Of a stretch of DNA of 64,000 nucleotides, positions 51,232 through 60,830 are shown piece after piece. Below the pieces are notes generated by a model, which saw only the letters and a list, made by a program, of their open reading frames with translations, searched no databases and was not told the origin of the DNA. Every line of letters starts with the position of its first letter. The first letter of the stretch is position 1. The position numbers and the translations under genes are program-made. Source of the DNA: Candidatus Hinthialibacter antarcticus (lineage in GTDB: Bacteria; Hinthialibacterota; Hinthialibacteria; Hinthialibacterales; Hinthialibacteraceae); NCBI GenBank assembly GCA_030765645.1, contig JAVCCE010000057.1:62001-126000 (forward strand), given 5' to 3'.

Positions 51232-52584
51232 TTGTTACGCTGTAGAGAGACGACAATATTGATTACGAGAATTAGCGCCCTCTTTTTGGTGATTGCTTTT
51301 GTCAGCATCGTGCAGACCTATCCGTACGGTGAAGCGTCGGGCATTCAGGGCATGACTGCGTTTTCGCTGGGCTTTGTGATTATCGTAGGCTTTTTGATGG
51401 GTGAGATCGTCGTCCGCATCCAATTGCCGCGCATCACCGGATATTTAATTGCGGGGATGCTGGTCGGGCCGTATATGGGCGGCTGGTTGACGAAAGAGAC
51501 GGTTAAGCATCTTACCTTGATCGACCAAATCGCGCTCTCTCTTATCGCGATTTCGGCGGGCTGCGAGTTGCGCCTCAGCGAGCTGAAACATCATTGGAAG
51601 GGCGTGGTTTCGATTACGCTGTTTCAAACGATTGGGTTGTTTGCGTTGGGGACGGCTGCCTTCTGGCTATTGAGCGGATGGTTTTCTTTCTTTGAAGACG
51701 GCAGCCAAATCGTGCGCTTGCAGGCCGGGCTGGTCTTTGGGGTGATTGCCGCCGCCCAGTCGCCCGCAACAACGATTGCGATTATTACCGATCTCAAAGC
51801 CAAAGGCCCTGCGACGGAATCGGTCTTAGGCTCGGCTGTCTTGAAAGATGTATTGGTGATTATTTTATTCACCTTAATTCTTAGCATGAACCATCTATTA
51901 GACGGCGGCGAATTGACGATGGAGCCGTTTGTTGAACTGGGCGGCGAGTTGTTCTTTTCGATTGCCTTTGGCGTCGTCGCTGGCTGGGGGGTCGCGTTTT
52001 ATTTGAAAAAAGTCCGCAGCGACCCGGTGTTGTTTTTGCTTGCATTTTCGTACCTGGTGAATGTCGGCTCCCATTCGATCCATCTTGACCCGGTGTTGAT
52101 TTGCGTTGCGGCGGGGCTTGTGATTACCAATACCACCAACCAGGGAGAACGCCTCCTTTCGATTATTCAGCACGGTTCGCTGGTGATTTATGTGATCTTC
52201 TTTTGCGTGGCGGGCGCTGCCTTAGACTTGATGGCCTTGCGGAGTATGGTGGGGTTGGCGGCCTTGTTGGTCATTGTGCGGATGGCGTTATTATGGGGTT
52301 GCACCAGCGCGAGTATGGCGGTTGCGCGGGTGCCTAACGCCAAGGCGTCAACCTATTGGATGGCGTTTTTGCCGCAAGCGGGCGTGAGTTTAGGGCTGGC
52401 GTCGGTGTTAGAAAAAGAAGGGTTTGATTGGGCGCCGCCAGTTGTGACGCTGTTAATCGCCTGCATTGCCATCAACCAAATCGTTGGCCCGATACTGATG
52501 AAATACGCGCTGCAGCAAACGGGAGAGACGGCTGAAACCGCCGTCGCGCGAAACCGTACGTCGCCGCAACCCGCTAAAACTTAA
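51232..52584 (+). CDS. CPA2-family cation/proton antiporter, second of two
   Basis: The protein has 450 aa with about 12 TM helices. It shows the family segments LPRITGYLIAGMLVGPYMGG near the N-terminus and the broken-helix region AGLVFGVIAAAQSPATTIAIITDLKAKGPATESVLGSAVLKDVLVIILFT. No TrkA domain is present. The start is not clear: a TTG at 51232 or a TTG at 51259 could be used. It follows the first antiporter closely, and the pair may form a heterodimer or two exchangers under common control. Confidence 0.85.
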   Translation: MLRCRETTILITRISALFLVIAFVSIVQTYPYGEASGIQGMTAFSLGFVIIVGFLMGEIVVRIQLPRITGYLIAGMLVGPYMGGWLTKETVKHLTLIDQIALSLIAISAGCELRLSELKHHWKGVVSITLFQTIGLFALGTAAFWLLSGWFSFFEDGSQIVRLQAGLVFGVIAAAQSPATTIAIITDLKAKGPATESVLGSAVLKDVLVIILFTLILSMNHLLDGGELTMEPFVELGGELFFSIAFGVVAGWGVAFYLKKVRSDPVLFLLAFSYLVNVGSHSIHLDPVLICVAAGLVITNTTNQGERLLSIIQHGSLVIYVIFFCVAGAALDLMALRSMVGLAALLVIVRMALLWGCTSASMAVARVPNAKASTYWMAFLPQAGVSLGLASVLEKEGFDWAPPVVTLLIACIAINQIVGPILMKYALQQTGETAETAVARNRTSPQPAKT

Positions 52585-52651
52585 ATCTATCTTAGCCGGG
52601 CCGCAGCGTGGGCATACGATAGAGACTGACGCAATTTGAAGGCGCGAGGCT

Positions 52652-53371
52652 ATGAATCAGACTAAATCAAACGCATTAGACCTGCTCGTCTTTGCGCCGC
52701 ATCCAGACGACGCCGAACTGGCGATGGGCGGAACGCTGGCCAAAGCAATCGCGCAAGGCAAACGCTGCGGGATTGTTGATTTGACGCGCGGCGAACTGGG
52801 CAGCAAAGGCAACGCCGAGATCCGCGCACAGGAAGCGAAAACCGCCAGCGACGTTTTACGGCTGGATCTGCGCGACAACTTAGACCTGGGCGATGGGCGC
52901 GTTGCGGATACGGAAGACAATCGGCGCAAAGTCGTCGAGGTCATTCGCCAATGGCGGGCGCCACACATTTTTGTTTGCCCGCCTTATGACCGACATCCCG
53001 ACCATCAGGGCGCATCAAAACTGGTGCAAAGCGCATATTTTTTGGCGCGGTTGCCGAAGTATGAAACCGAATCGCCTGCGTTTTCGCCGAAGCGGTTGTT
53101 GTATTATTTTATCCATGATATGCGCAACGTATCGTTCGCCGTGGATATCAGCGACTACTTCGATCTCAAACAACAGGCGATGGCGGCTTACTCCAGCCAG
53201 TTTATCAATCCCGATCTGCCGCCGGATTATCAACACATCGGCATCAGCGATTATCTGAAGCAAGTCGAAGCGTTTAATCGTTCGCTGGGCGCACAGATTG
53301 GCGCCGCCTATGCGGAAGGATTTGCGTCTGACTCGCCTTTCGGTCTATCTTTACCGACGGAATGCGCGTAA
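52652..53371 (+). CDS. bshB1: LmbE/PIG-L family deacetylase, probable BshB1 of bacillithiol synthesis
   Basis: The enzyme deacetylates GlcNAc-malate to GlcN-malate on the way to the thiol bacillithiol. In 239 aa the zinc-binding AHPDD-like motif is APHPDDAE at 15-22 and RHPDH at 114-118. BshB1-type segments are DLTRGELGSKGN, EAKTASDVLRLDLRDNLDLGDGR and the C-terminal YSSQF. bshA and bshC are not in the window. A related LmbE deacetylase of other substrate is possible. Confidence 0.8.
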   Translation: MNQTKSNALDLLVFAPHPDDAELAMGGTLAKAIAQGKRCGIVDLTRGELGSKGNAEIRAQEAKTASDVLRLDLRDNLDLGDGRVADTEDNRRKVVEVIRQWRAPHIFVCPPYDRHPDHQGASKLVQSAYFLARLPKYETESPAFSPKRLLYYFIHDMRNVSFAVDISDYFDLKQQAMAAYSSQFINPDLPPDYQHIGISDYLKQVEAFNRSLGAQIGAAYAEGFASDSPFGLSLPTECA

Positions 53372-53460
53372 ATTTTTCATAACAATTCAATGAGGTTGTC
53401 GAGTGATTGCGATACGAAATCCATACCGGATTTTGGCAATGAGTCAAAGGAGAAACGGCC

Positions 53461-54477
53461 TTGCTGGAGTTTGACGCATGGCAGCGGTGTGAGACTGCCA
53501 AACATCTAATTCAATGGGCGTTGCCTGAGACGGGCGCGCGCATTCTTGACGTGGGCGGGCACCCGGGCCGGATGCGGCAATATGCGCCCGACTATGATTG
53601 GGTGTTGTGCGATCCATTGGTGGATGCGCCCGGCGACCAATTGCAGGGCGGGGCGGAAGCGTTGCCGTTCCATGACGGGGCGTTTGATTTCGCCGTGTGT
53701 CTGGATGTGATGGAACATATCCCCGAGGCGCTGCGCGAAGCCGCCGTCGCCGAGATGGCGCGGGTTAGCAAGACCGGGGTGCTGTTGACGTTTCCCCATA
53801 ACCACCCCAGCGTCATCGCCGCCGAAGACGCCGTGCGCGGGGGCTATGAACGCTTGTTTGAAAAACCTCACCCCTGGCTGGCGGAACACGCGTTGTTTGA
53901 ATTGCCGGACGCAAGCGCCATTGCCGCTCAACTCAGCGAAATCGGCGGGCATGGCGTGGTCTTCAACCTGGGCGCGATTGAACGCTGGATGCAATTGCAA
54001 TTGCTGGGGCTGCTGCTCGAGGACGCCAGCGCCATTGATGCGGCCAGCCAGATTGACGCGCTCTATCGCGACGAACTGTTTGCTCATGATTTTAAATCGC
54101 CTTCCTACCGTAAGGTCGTGCTGCATCTCTTTTCCGCCGAACAGCCGCTTGATTTGGATATGATCGACACGCCCCGCGAAGATGAAAGCGTTGTACAATG
54201 CAAACTCGCAGAAATTGTACATGCGTGGCTTGAGACGGGCGTGTTGGAGAGACGCCAGGCGAGAGCGCTGATTAACGACGGCGCCGTCGCCAGCGACGAC
54301 CAGACGGATTATATCCGCCGCATGGAAGATGCGGTGCGGTCATGGGAAACGTCATACCAAACAACGCTCAATGAACTGACGGACGCCTACGCCTGGCGCA
54401 ATGCGCTTGAAGAGCGCTGGGCTTTTCGCGCGTTTCGGCGGTTGATGCGCCTGATGAGTAAAAAGATTGCGGATTAA
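53461..54477 (+). CDS. SAM-dependent methyltransferase with a glycan-related context
   Basis: In 338 aa a class I methyltransferase domain lies at 5-125: motif I is RILDVGGHPGRM, motif II VLCDPL, and FDFAVCLDVMEHI follows, as in methyltransferase-11 proteins. The C-terminal 100 residues include a coiled coil (DYIRRMEDAVRSWETSYQTTLNEL) of a sort seen on glycosyltransferases of surface polysaccharide clusters. The start is TTG at 53461, supported by AAAGGAG 8 nt before. The substrate is unknown. Confidence 0.85.
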   Translation: MLEFDAWQRCETAKHLIQWALPETGARILDVGGHPGRMRQYAPDYDWVLCDPLVDAPGDQLQGGAEALPFHDGAFDFAVCLDVMEHIPEALREAAVAEMARVSKTGVLLTFPHNHPSVIAAEDAVRGGYERLFEKPHPWLAEHALFELPDASAIAAQLSEIGGHGVVFNLGAIERWMQLQLLGLLLEDASAIDAASQIDALYRDELFAHDFKSPSYRKVVLHLFSAEQPLDLDMIDTPREDESVVQCKLAEIVHAWLETGVLERRQARALINDGAVASDDQTDYIRRMEDAVRSWETSYQTTLNELTDAYAWRNALEERWAFRAFRRLMRLMSKKIAD

Positions 54478-54506
54478 TCTGATTCTTGTATAGAAGGAGA
54501 TTTAAC

Positions 54507-55247
54507 ATGAAACGATCTCAAACAGTTTTTATGCTTATTGCAGCGGTCGGATTGATCGCGATTGCGCTAACTACGACGCAAGCCGATGAACCCAAGACGC
54601 TGCCCGGCGCGATGATTAACGGCTTGGGCGACGGATGGGTTGCGCTTGGCGAAGACGATTTTACTCATGTGAACTGCTTTCCCGACACTTGGACATGGAA
54701 AGACGACGGTATTTTGTATTGCACCGGAAAGCCCGTCGGCGTGGTGCGCACCAAAAAAGCGTTCACAAATTTTGAATTGGTCGTGCAATGGAAGCACTTA
54801 AAGTCCGCCGGGAATTCAGGTGTGTTTATTTGGGCGCCGATTGAAGCGCTGACGGATATCAAGCCGGATACGTTGCCGAATTCAGGCATCGAAGTGCAGA
54901 TTCTCGATCATGGTTACACGGTGAATTATGAAAAGAGTTCCGGCAAAAAGGGCGATTGGTTTAGCACCAACGGCGATGTGTTTCCCGTCGGCAAATCAAA
55001 GTTGAATCCGTTCCCGCCGCTGTCGCCGAACGGCGCTCGCAGCTTTCCCAGCAAGAACCTGAGCAAGGGAGTTGGCGAATGGAACCACTATTATGTCCGC
55101 GCCATTAACGGCGAAGTGCGTTTGTGGGTGAACGGCGAAGAGGTGTCGGGCGGTAACAATGCGGTACCCAGCACGGGGCACATTTGTCTGGAGTCGGAAG
55201 GCTCGCCGATTGAGTTTAAAAACCTGCGCGTCCGTGAACTGCCGTAA
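54507..55247 (+). CDS. Exported DUF1080 (3-keto-disaccharide hydrolase-like) protein
   Basis: In 246 aa a Sec signal (MKRSQTVFMLIAAVGLIAIALTTTQA) is followed by one DUF1080 jelly-roll domain. Family hallmarks are GDGWVALGEDDFTHVN, WTWKDDGILYCTGKPVGVVRTKKAFTNFELVVQWKH, GNSGVFIW, SGIEVQILDHG and GHICLESEGSPIEFKNLRVREL. Some DUF1080 proteins hydrolyse 3-keto-disaccharides. GAAGGAGA precedes the ATG at 54507. Together with the MocA oxidoreductase it could form a 3-keto sugar route, although the two are 44 kb apart. Confidence 0.9.
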   Translation: MKRSQTVFMLIAAVGLIAIALTTTQADEPKTLPGAMINGLGDGWVALGEDDFTHVNCFPDTWTWKDDGILYCTGKPVGVVRTKKAFTNFELVVQWKHLKSAGNSGVFIWAPIEALTDIKPDTLPNSGIEVQILDHGYTVNYEKSSGKKGDWFSTNGDVFPVGKSKLNPFPPLSPNGARSFPSKNLSKGVGEWNHYYVRAINGEVRLWVNGEEVSGGNNAVPSTGHICLESEGSPIEFKNLRVRELP

Positions 55248-55276
55248 AAGCGGGCCGGCTTTTCATTTGAATCACG

Positions 55277-55310
55277 AAGGGGGCGCAATTGCGTCCCCTT
55301 TTTATTTTTA
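55277..55310 (+). terminator. Rho-independent terminator of the DUF1080 gene
   Basis: The arms aaggggg-cgc and gcg-tcccctt (G-T pair) with an aatt loop run into tttattttta. Confidence 0.85.
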
Positions 55311-55358
55311 GTATTGTTTTAAGAGGACGCGAATAGAACTTCGGTTAAGAGAGAGATA

Positions 55359-57287
55359 ATGAAAACAATATCATCCTCCATTTGTTTATTCACTTTGTTG
55401 ATCCTTGCTGCCTCTATCGCGAATGCGCAAGCGCAGTGGCCTGGCGAAACGAGCGATTGGAAGGGCTTTGATTGTTATGACTTTCAACTGCAAGGCCGCG
55501 GTTGCAAGGTTGTCGCGCCCCATGACGCCGCCCAAGGCAGCCCGTGGATTTGGCGCGCGCGCTTTTGGGGACACGAGCCGCAACTCGATGTTGCATTATT
55601 AGAGCGTGGATTTCATGTCGTCTATATGGATGTCGCCAATCTCTATGGCGCACCCAAAGCGGTTGAACTGTGGAACCACTTTTATAATTTTCTAACGGAT
55701 AAAGGATTGTCGCAGCGTTGCGTTCTCGAAGGGATGAGCCGCGGCGGTTTGATTATTTATAACTGGGCGGCGGCCAACCCGCAGCGGGTCGCGTGCATCT
55801 ACGGCGACGCGCCGGTGTGCGACGTGAAAAGTTGGCCGGGCGGCAAAGGCAAAAGCGCCGGCAGCCCCGATGACTGGCAACGGTGCCTCGAAGCCTACGG
55901 TCTGACCGAAACCGAAATGATGGCGTATGACAAAAATCCTATCGACAATTTAGAGCCGCTGGCGAAAGCGGTCGTCCCGGTGCTGCATGTGTGCGGCGAC
56001 GCCGATGTCGGCGTACCGATGGATGAGAACACCAATATCCTGCAAGAGCGCTACAAAAAACTGGGCGGTCTCATTCGCGTAATCACCAAGAAAGGCGTTG
56101 GGCATCATCCCCACTCGTTGAAAGACCCCGCGCCGATTGTGGATTTCATATTGCCGTATGCGCTGTCGAATAGTCAGCCTATTTATGATTTGCGCGACGG
56201 GCTGCGTTTTTCTTCTCAAAAATTTCATCAACAAAAACAGGGCAGGGTGGTTTTTCTCGGCGGCTCGATTACCCATAACGGCGGGTGGCGCGACCATGTT
56301 TGCGCCGCGCTGCAAGAGCGGTTTCCTGATACGGCGTTTTCATTTATCAACGCGGGCATCCCTTCGATGGGATCGACGCCGGGCGCGTTTCGGTTGATGC
56401 GCGATGTGTTTGCAGACGGCCCTGTCGATTTGTTGTTTGTTGAGGCGGCGGTGAATGACTCGGTCAACGGGCGCATTCATCAGGAGCCATTGCGCGGCAT
56501 GGAAGGCGTCATTCGCCATGCGCGTCGGGTGCAGCCTGATCTCGACATCGTGATGATGCACTTCGTGGATCCCGGCAAGATTGAAGAATTCCGCGCAGGA
56601 AAAACGCCGCGCGTGATTGAACTGCATGAACAGGTTGCCGACTATTACCGCGTCCCGTCGCTGAATCTTGCGAAAGAAATGACGCAACGGCTGGACGCCA
56701 ACGAGTTTACCTGGGAAGACGATTTTAAGAATTTGCATCCCTCGCCGTTTGGGCAGCGGCTCTATGCGCGCAGCATCAACGCCCTGCTGGACGACGCCTG
56801 GAGGCAGAAGCAAGCGGGCGCGTATTCGTTTCCCGAAAAACCGCTGGATACATATAGTTACAGCCAAGGTCGATTGGTCGATATCGCGAACGCTGAAGTC
56901 GACGCGAAATGGGAAATTGTTAATACGTGGAAGCCTACTGATGGCGCCGGGACCCGCGCGGGTTTTGTCAACGAGCCGATGTTGGTTGCGACTGAGGCTG
57001 GAGCCGAACTGCGATTTTCGTTTGAAGGAACCGGGGTTGGCGTCTTTGTCGCCGCCGGGCCGGATGCGGGAATGATTGAATATCAAATTGACGGCGGCGC
57101 AGCGCAGACGCTGGATTTATTCACCCAATGGAGCGGACAGTTGCATCTGCCCTGGGCGTATGTGTTGGATTCGGAACTGGCGCCGGGACGGCATACGCTC
57201 CGAGTCAAAGTGGTTGAAAAGAAGAACCCGAACAGCAAGGGGAATGCGGTCCGGGTTCGGTATTTCTTAGTGAGTGAAGCGCCTTAG
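55359..57287 (+). CDS. Exported bifunctional esterase: alpha/beta hydrolase plus SGNH/GDSL hydrolase
   Basis: In 642 aa a Sec signal (about 1-26, ...IANAQA) is followed by an alpha/beta-hydrolase domain (27-265) with nucleophile elbow GMSRGG and the acid/His region HVCGDADVGVP...KKGVGHHPHS. The second domain (from about 290) is SGNH: FLGGSITHNGGWRD (Ser), the Gly block NAGIPSMGSTPGAFR, EAAVNDS (Asn) and DDFKNLHPSPFG (Asp/His). A C-terminal beta domain is last. Such fusions probably remove acyl groups from plant or algal polysaccharides. The stop overlaps the convergent helicase gene by 4 nt. Confidence 0.88.
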   Translation: MKTISSSICLFTLLILAASIANAQAQWPGETSDWKGFDCYDFQLQGRGCKVVAPHDAAQGSPWIWRARFWGHEPQLDVALLERGFHVVYMDVANLYGAPKAVELWNHFYNFLTDKGLSQRCVLEGMSRGGLIIYNWAAANPQRVACIYGDAPVCDVKSWPGGKGKSAGSPDDWQRCLEAYGLTETEMMAYDKNPIDNLEPLAKAVVPVLHVCGDADVGVPMDENTNILQERYKKLGGLIRVITKKGVGHHPHSLKDPAPIVDFILPYALSNSQPIYDLRDGLRFSSQKFHQQKQGRVVFLGGSITHNGGWRDHVCAALQERFPDTAFSFINAGIPSMGSTPGAFRLMRDVFADGPVDLLFVEAAVNDSVNGRIHQEPLRGMEGVIRHARRVQPDLDIVMMHFVDPGKIEEFRAGKTPRVIELHEQVADYYRVPSLNLAKEMTQRLDANEFTWEDDFKNLHPSPFGQRLYARSINALLDDAWRQKQAGAYSFPEKPLDTYSYSQGRLVDIANAEVDAKWEIVNTWKPTDGAGTRAGFVNEPMLVATEAGAELRFSFEGTGVGVFVAAGPDAGMIEYQIDGGAAQTLDLFTQWSGQLHLPWAYVLDSELAPGRHTLRVKVVEKKNPNSKGNAVRVRYFLVSEAP

Positions 57288-58984
57288 GGTGTGCGTTTTT
57301 TCTTTTTCTTGGCGCTTTTGAACGGCGGCGCTTCGTTGAATTTCGACATTTGCATTTGTTTTTTCGCGACGCGCACTTTTTTGAGTTTACGCAGAGTTTC
57401 AACAGGCAAATCATCAGGCAAATCGACGGTGCTGTAATTGTCGTAGATGTGAATGCGACCAATGTACTTGCTGTCGATGTCCGCTTCGTTGGCTATGGCG
57501 CCGACGATGTTTCCCGGCTTAATGTTGTCTACTTCGCCTACTTCAATGCGAAAACGCCCCATGCCTCTTTCCGGCCCGCTAGACGAGCGCCCTCGTTGAT
57601 GGGCGGGCTTGCCTTTGCGTGGTCGCTCTTTTTCAAATTCTGCTTTGGGGATGGGTTTGTGTTCCAACAAAAGCGGCTTGTCGCCTTGAAGTATCTTGGC
57701 CAATGCGGCGGCGATTTCGATCGCGGGGATGTTGTGCTCCTGGCGGTAGTCTTCGACCAATTGATAGAAAAAGCCAAGTTGGTTGAGCGCCAGCGTATCG
57801 GTGATTTTATCTTTGAAGCGGGCGATGCGCTTGTCGTTAATGATTTCCGTCGACGGCAGACTCATCAGTTCAATGCGCTGTTTGGTGGCTTGTTCGATGG
57901 AGTGCAACATGCGCCGTTCACGCGGGGAAACGAACAAGACGGCTTCGCCGGTGCGGCCTGCGCGTCCGGTGCGGCCAATGCGGTGGATATAGGCTTCGGC
58001 GTCGTAGGGTATGTCGTAGTTGATGACGTGGCTGATGCGGTCTACGTCGAGACCGCGGGCGGCGACGTCGGTCGCGACCAGAATGTCGAACTTGCCTGAC
58101 TTAAGCCCATCAATGGTGCGCTCACGCCGCTTTTGAGGGATGTCGCCGTTGAGCGGCGCCGCCGAGTAGCCGCGCGCTTCCAGTTTTTCGGCGAGTTCTT
58201 CGGTCGCGGTTTTTGTGCGCACAAAGCAGATCATGCCGTCAAACGGTTCGCCTTCGAGAATGCGCGTCAGCGCGTCGAGTTTATGTAGACCGCTGACCAT
58301 CCAATAGCGTTGGTTGATGGTGTCGGCGGTGCGGGTTTTGACTTTGATGGTAATTTCTTTGGGATTATGCAAATGCTGTTTGACGATGCGCTGAATGGTG
58401 CGCGGCATGGTCGCCGAGAATAGGGCGATTTGGCGTTCGGACGGTGTTTGTTCAAGCACCCACTCGACGTCGTCGATAAAGCCCATGCGCAGCATTTCGT
58501 CGGCTTCGTCCAACACCAGGCATTTTAAATCGTCCAGCGAAAGGGTATTGCGCCGCATGTGGTCCATCACCCGGCCCGGGGTTCCAACCACGATATGAAC
58601 GCCGCGCTTTAATTGGCGCAACTGAATGCTGTAGTCTTGTCCGCCGTATACTGGCAGGATATGGAAATTTTTTAAATTAGCCGCATAGCGGTGAAACGCC
58701 TCTGCGACTTGGATGGCAAGTTCGCGGGTTGGCGTGAGCACCATCACTTGCGGGTTCTTCACCTTTAAATCAATTTTGGACAATAAGGGCAACGCGAATG
58801 CGGCGGTTTTGCCCGTTCCGGTTTGGGCCTGCCCCAACACGTCACGGCCTTCCATGATATACGGGATGGTTTCAGCCTGGATGGGGGTGGGGATTTCATA
58901 GCCAATATCTTTGACTGCTTTGAGGACGGGTGTGCTCAGGTTCAAGTCTTCAAAACGGAGTTGCGGCGTATCTGGATTAGACAT
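57284..58984 (-). CDS. DEAD-box RNA helicase with DbpA-type RNA-binding domain (DeaD/CsdA-like)
   Basis: The enzyme unwinds RNA duplexes in ribosome assembly and cold adaptation. In 566 aa the order is Q-motif FEDLNLSTPVLKAV, Walker A AQTGTGKT, PTRELA, GTPGRVMDH, DEAD in CLVLDEADEML, SAT, DVAARGLDV and HRIGRTGRAGR. The C-terminal DbpA-like RRM is FRIEVGEVDNIKPGNIVGAI, followed by a basic tail (KSAKKKKKRTP). The long AT-rich 5' region (58985-59399) is shared with the divergent gene. Confidence 0.95.
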   Translation of the reverse strand: MSNPDTPQLRFEDLNLSTPVLKAVKDIGYEIPTPIQAETIPYIMEGRDVLGQAQTGTGKTAAFALPLLSKIDLKVKNPQVMVLTPTRELAIQVAEAFHRYAANLKNFHILPVYGGQDYSIQLRQLKRGVHIVVGTPGRVMDHMRRNTLSLDDLKCLVLDEADEMLRMGFIDDVEWVLEQTPSERQIALFSATMPRTIQRIVKQHLHNPKEITIKVKTRTADTINQRYWMVSGLHKLDALTRILEGEPFDGMICFVRTKTATEELAEKLEARGYSAAPLNGDIPQKRRERTIDGLKSGKFDILVATDVAARGLDVDRISHVINYDIPYDAEAYIHRIGRTGRAGRTGEAVLFVSPRERRMLHSIEQATKQRIELMSLPSTEIINDKRIARFKDKITDTLALNQLGFFYQLVEDYRQEHNIPAIEIAAALAKILQGDKPLLLEHKPIPKAEFEKERPRKGKPAHQRGRSSSGPERGMGRFRIEVGEVDNIKPGNIVGAIANEADIDSKYIGRIHIYDNYSTVDLPDDLPVETLRKLKKVRVAKKQMQMSKFNEAPPFKSAKKKKKRTP

Positions 58985-59399
58985 TCAGTCTCCTATAACT
59001 AAAAATCGGTCGGGAAAGTTATCGCGTTGGACGCTAAAGGCGGGTTCGGGTGAACAGGGCCGAACAGGATTTCAGGCGCGTTTATTACGCGAACTATTAA
59101 GTATAACTGCAGATTGTAATTAATCTAGCAGCATTTTAACGGGATTAGAAATTCGGTTTGAGCCGCCTCACTGAGGGCTATACGGCTTACCATTTTCTCT
59201 GTCTCAGAAACATCTCCTAAATCCACCAAAATCCAATCACAATAGTACCATGAAAACGCCAAGTAATAGGATAATATAAACAAGGTTATTTATAAAGTAA
59301 TATTTTTAGCAATAATTGTTATTTTTACTTGACGTTTGATTTTTTTTTTTTCTATTGTAAAGAACATCATCACGACAACGTCTTCGTGGAGTCGACAAC
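58985..59399. other. AT-rich divergent promoter region
   Basis: The 415 bp separate the DEAD-box gene (-) from the exported-protein gene (+). The right half is strongly AT-rich with a T12 tract at 59340-59351. No ORF or RNA gene was recognised. A long leader for the helicase gene, as in cold-shock DEAD-box genes, is possible but not shown. Confidence 0.5.
59329..59358 (+). promoter_or_regulatory. Probable sigma-70 promoter of the 59400 operon
   Basis: TTGACG at 59329-59334 and TATTGT at 59353-59358 are spaced 18 bp with a T-tract in the spacer. The ATG follows 42 nt later. Confidence 0.5.
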
Positions 59400-60806
59400 A
59401 TGAAAAGACATATAATCGCCTCGCTATTATTTCTTCTTCCCCTGATCTCCTTTGCACAAAGCACAGCCCGCCAAGATTATGAAGGCCAGCGCGACCAACT
59501 TAAACTCGCTGAGCGTGTTCCTTTTATCGTTGAGACCATCCAGAACGAAACCGATTCTGACACGCTGGTGATTGCGCTCGACGATCTATTAAAGTTCTCC
59601 GTTTCTGACGAAGAAAATCGATCAGCGCTGACGCATATCGAAGCGGCTCTCGCCAAACTGCCAGCCGATTCAAACGAAAGTAAAAACGCCCGCTTGCTCA
59701 AAGCCAAAACCTTGCGTCGACTGGGCGACAAACAGGGCGAGCAAATTTTCAAACAGGCCTTTGAGGAAGAATGGGGCCTCGCGTTTTATGAATACCGCCG
59801 CAGCCTACTCGAAACCAGCGACTTCGACAAAACCGCCGTAGCGGAGTTCCGCCGCGCCAGCCGTCAGCCTGGGTTTGATTATGGAGCGCCGCCCTACAAA
59901 GACCGCATCGAAGAACTGGGATTGTTTAAACTCTACCTCAGTCGTTTGAAAGCCAACCAGCCGGACGTTTCCGCGATGGAATCAGTCTACGCCAACATTG
60001 GAGAGATCGAAAAAGAACCGTTGATGAAAGAGATGGCCAAGGCGCTGTGCCTATCGGCGGACGGGCGCTTCGCCGAAGCCAAACAGGCGATTGCCGACGC
60101 CGAAACGGTGCGTGAAGTGCTGGGCGAGTCTGAAGATTGGAAGAACATCCCACTCTATAAGGCGATGGTGTTGTTAGACGAGGGCGTCGACATTGCCGGG
60201 GCGCAAGCGGAATTTCGCAATTTTATGGATGCCCACGGTGACAATTACAAGTTGATTTATTCCGGCGGCGTACGCTTCGCCCGCTCGTTGGAGAAATCAC
60301 CTCAACTGAATAAGGCCAAGATGGATGAGGTTACCAGCCTGCTGGTCGAGAGTCCAATCATGAAAGACCCGGCGGTGATGGCGACGTTCTCTGAATATGA
60401 CATCGCCCACCTGCTCGACCTTCACCAGATGGGGTTGGCCTGGAGCGGCCAGTTCGACGAATCCGCCGAAATCTGCCGCTATGTGTTTAGCGAATATTTT
60501 CCCGACAACCTACCTTCCGCCAATTGCGCCATGAACCTGGCGGTCTACCTGGGCTGGAAAGACGGGGGCAATCCCGACGCGGTCAAAGACATTCTCGACC
60601 TGATTATTGAGAAGGCGCCGTTTGTTGAGATCGTGCCTTGGGTGAGGCTTTTGCAAGCCGAGAACGCAATCAAGTTGGGGCACCGCTTCCAGGCGATAAG
60701 CCACCTGCACGAAGCCATTGAAGCCAGCCTGATCAATGATGGCGGCCCACAGCAGGACTGCCTCGACGCCGCGATCAAGTTGCAGACCAAAATTTTGGCG
60801 AACTAA
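59400..60806 (+). CDS. Exported TPR-like helical protein of unknown function
   Basis: In 468 aa a signal peptide (MKRHIIASLLFLLPLISFAQS) precedes an all-helical protein with degenerate TPR/SEL1-like pairs, for example ALTHIEAALAKLPADSNESKNARLLKAKTLRRLGDKQGEQIFKQAF and RFQAISHLHEAIEASLINDGGP. GGAG lies upstream of the ATG. It leads an operon with the exported proteins at 60831 (24-nt gap) and 61961. Its base composition is like the genome average, unlike the two genes after it. Confidence 0.7.
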   Translation: MKRHIIASLLFLLPLISFAQSTARQDYEGQRDQLKLAERVPFIVETIQNETDSDTLVIALDDLLKFSVSDEENRSALTHIEAALAKLPADSNESKNARLLKAKTLRRLGDKQGEQIFKQAFEEEWGLAFYEYRRSLLETSDFDKTAVAEFRRASRQPGFDYGAPPYKDRIEELGLFKLYLSRLKANQPDVSAMESVYANIGEIEKEPLMKEMAKALCLSADGRFAEAKQAIADAETVREVLGESEDWKNIPLYKAMVLLDEGVDIAGAQAEFRNFMDAHGDNYKLIYSGGVRFARSLEKSPQLNKAKMDEVTSLLVESPIMKDPAVMATFSEYDIAHLLDLHQMGLAWSGQFDESAEICRYVFSEYFPDNLPSANCAMNLAVYLGWKDGGNPDAVKDILDLIIEKAPFVEIVPWVRLLQAENAIKLGHRFQAISHLHEAIEASLINDGGPQQDCLDAAIKLQTKILAN

Positions 60807-60830
60807 GCGCACTCATCAGGAGATGTCAAA

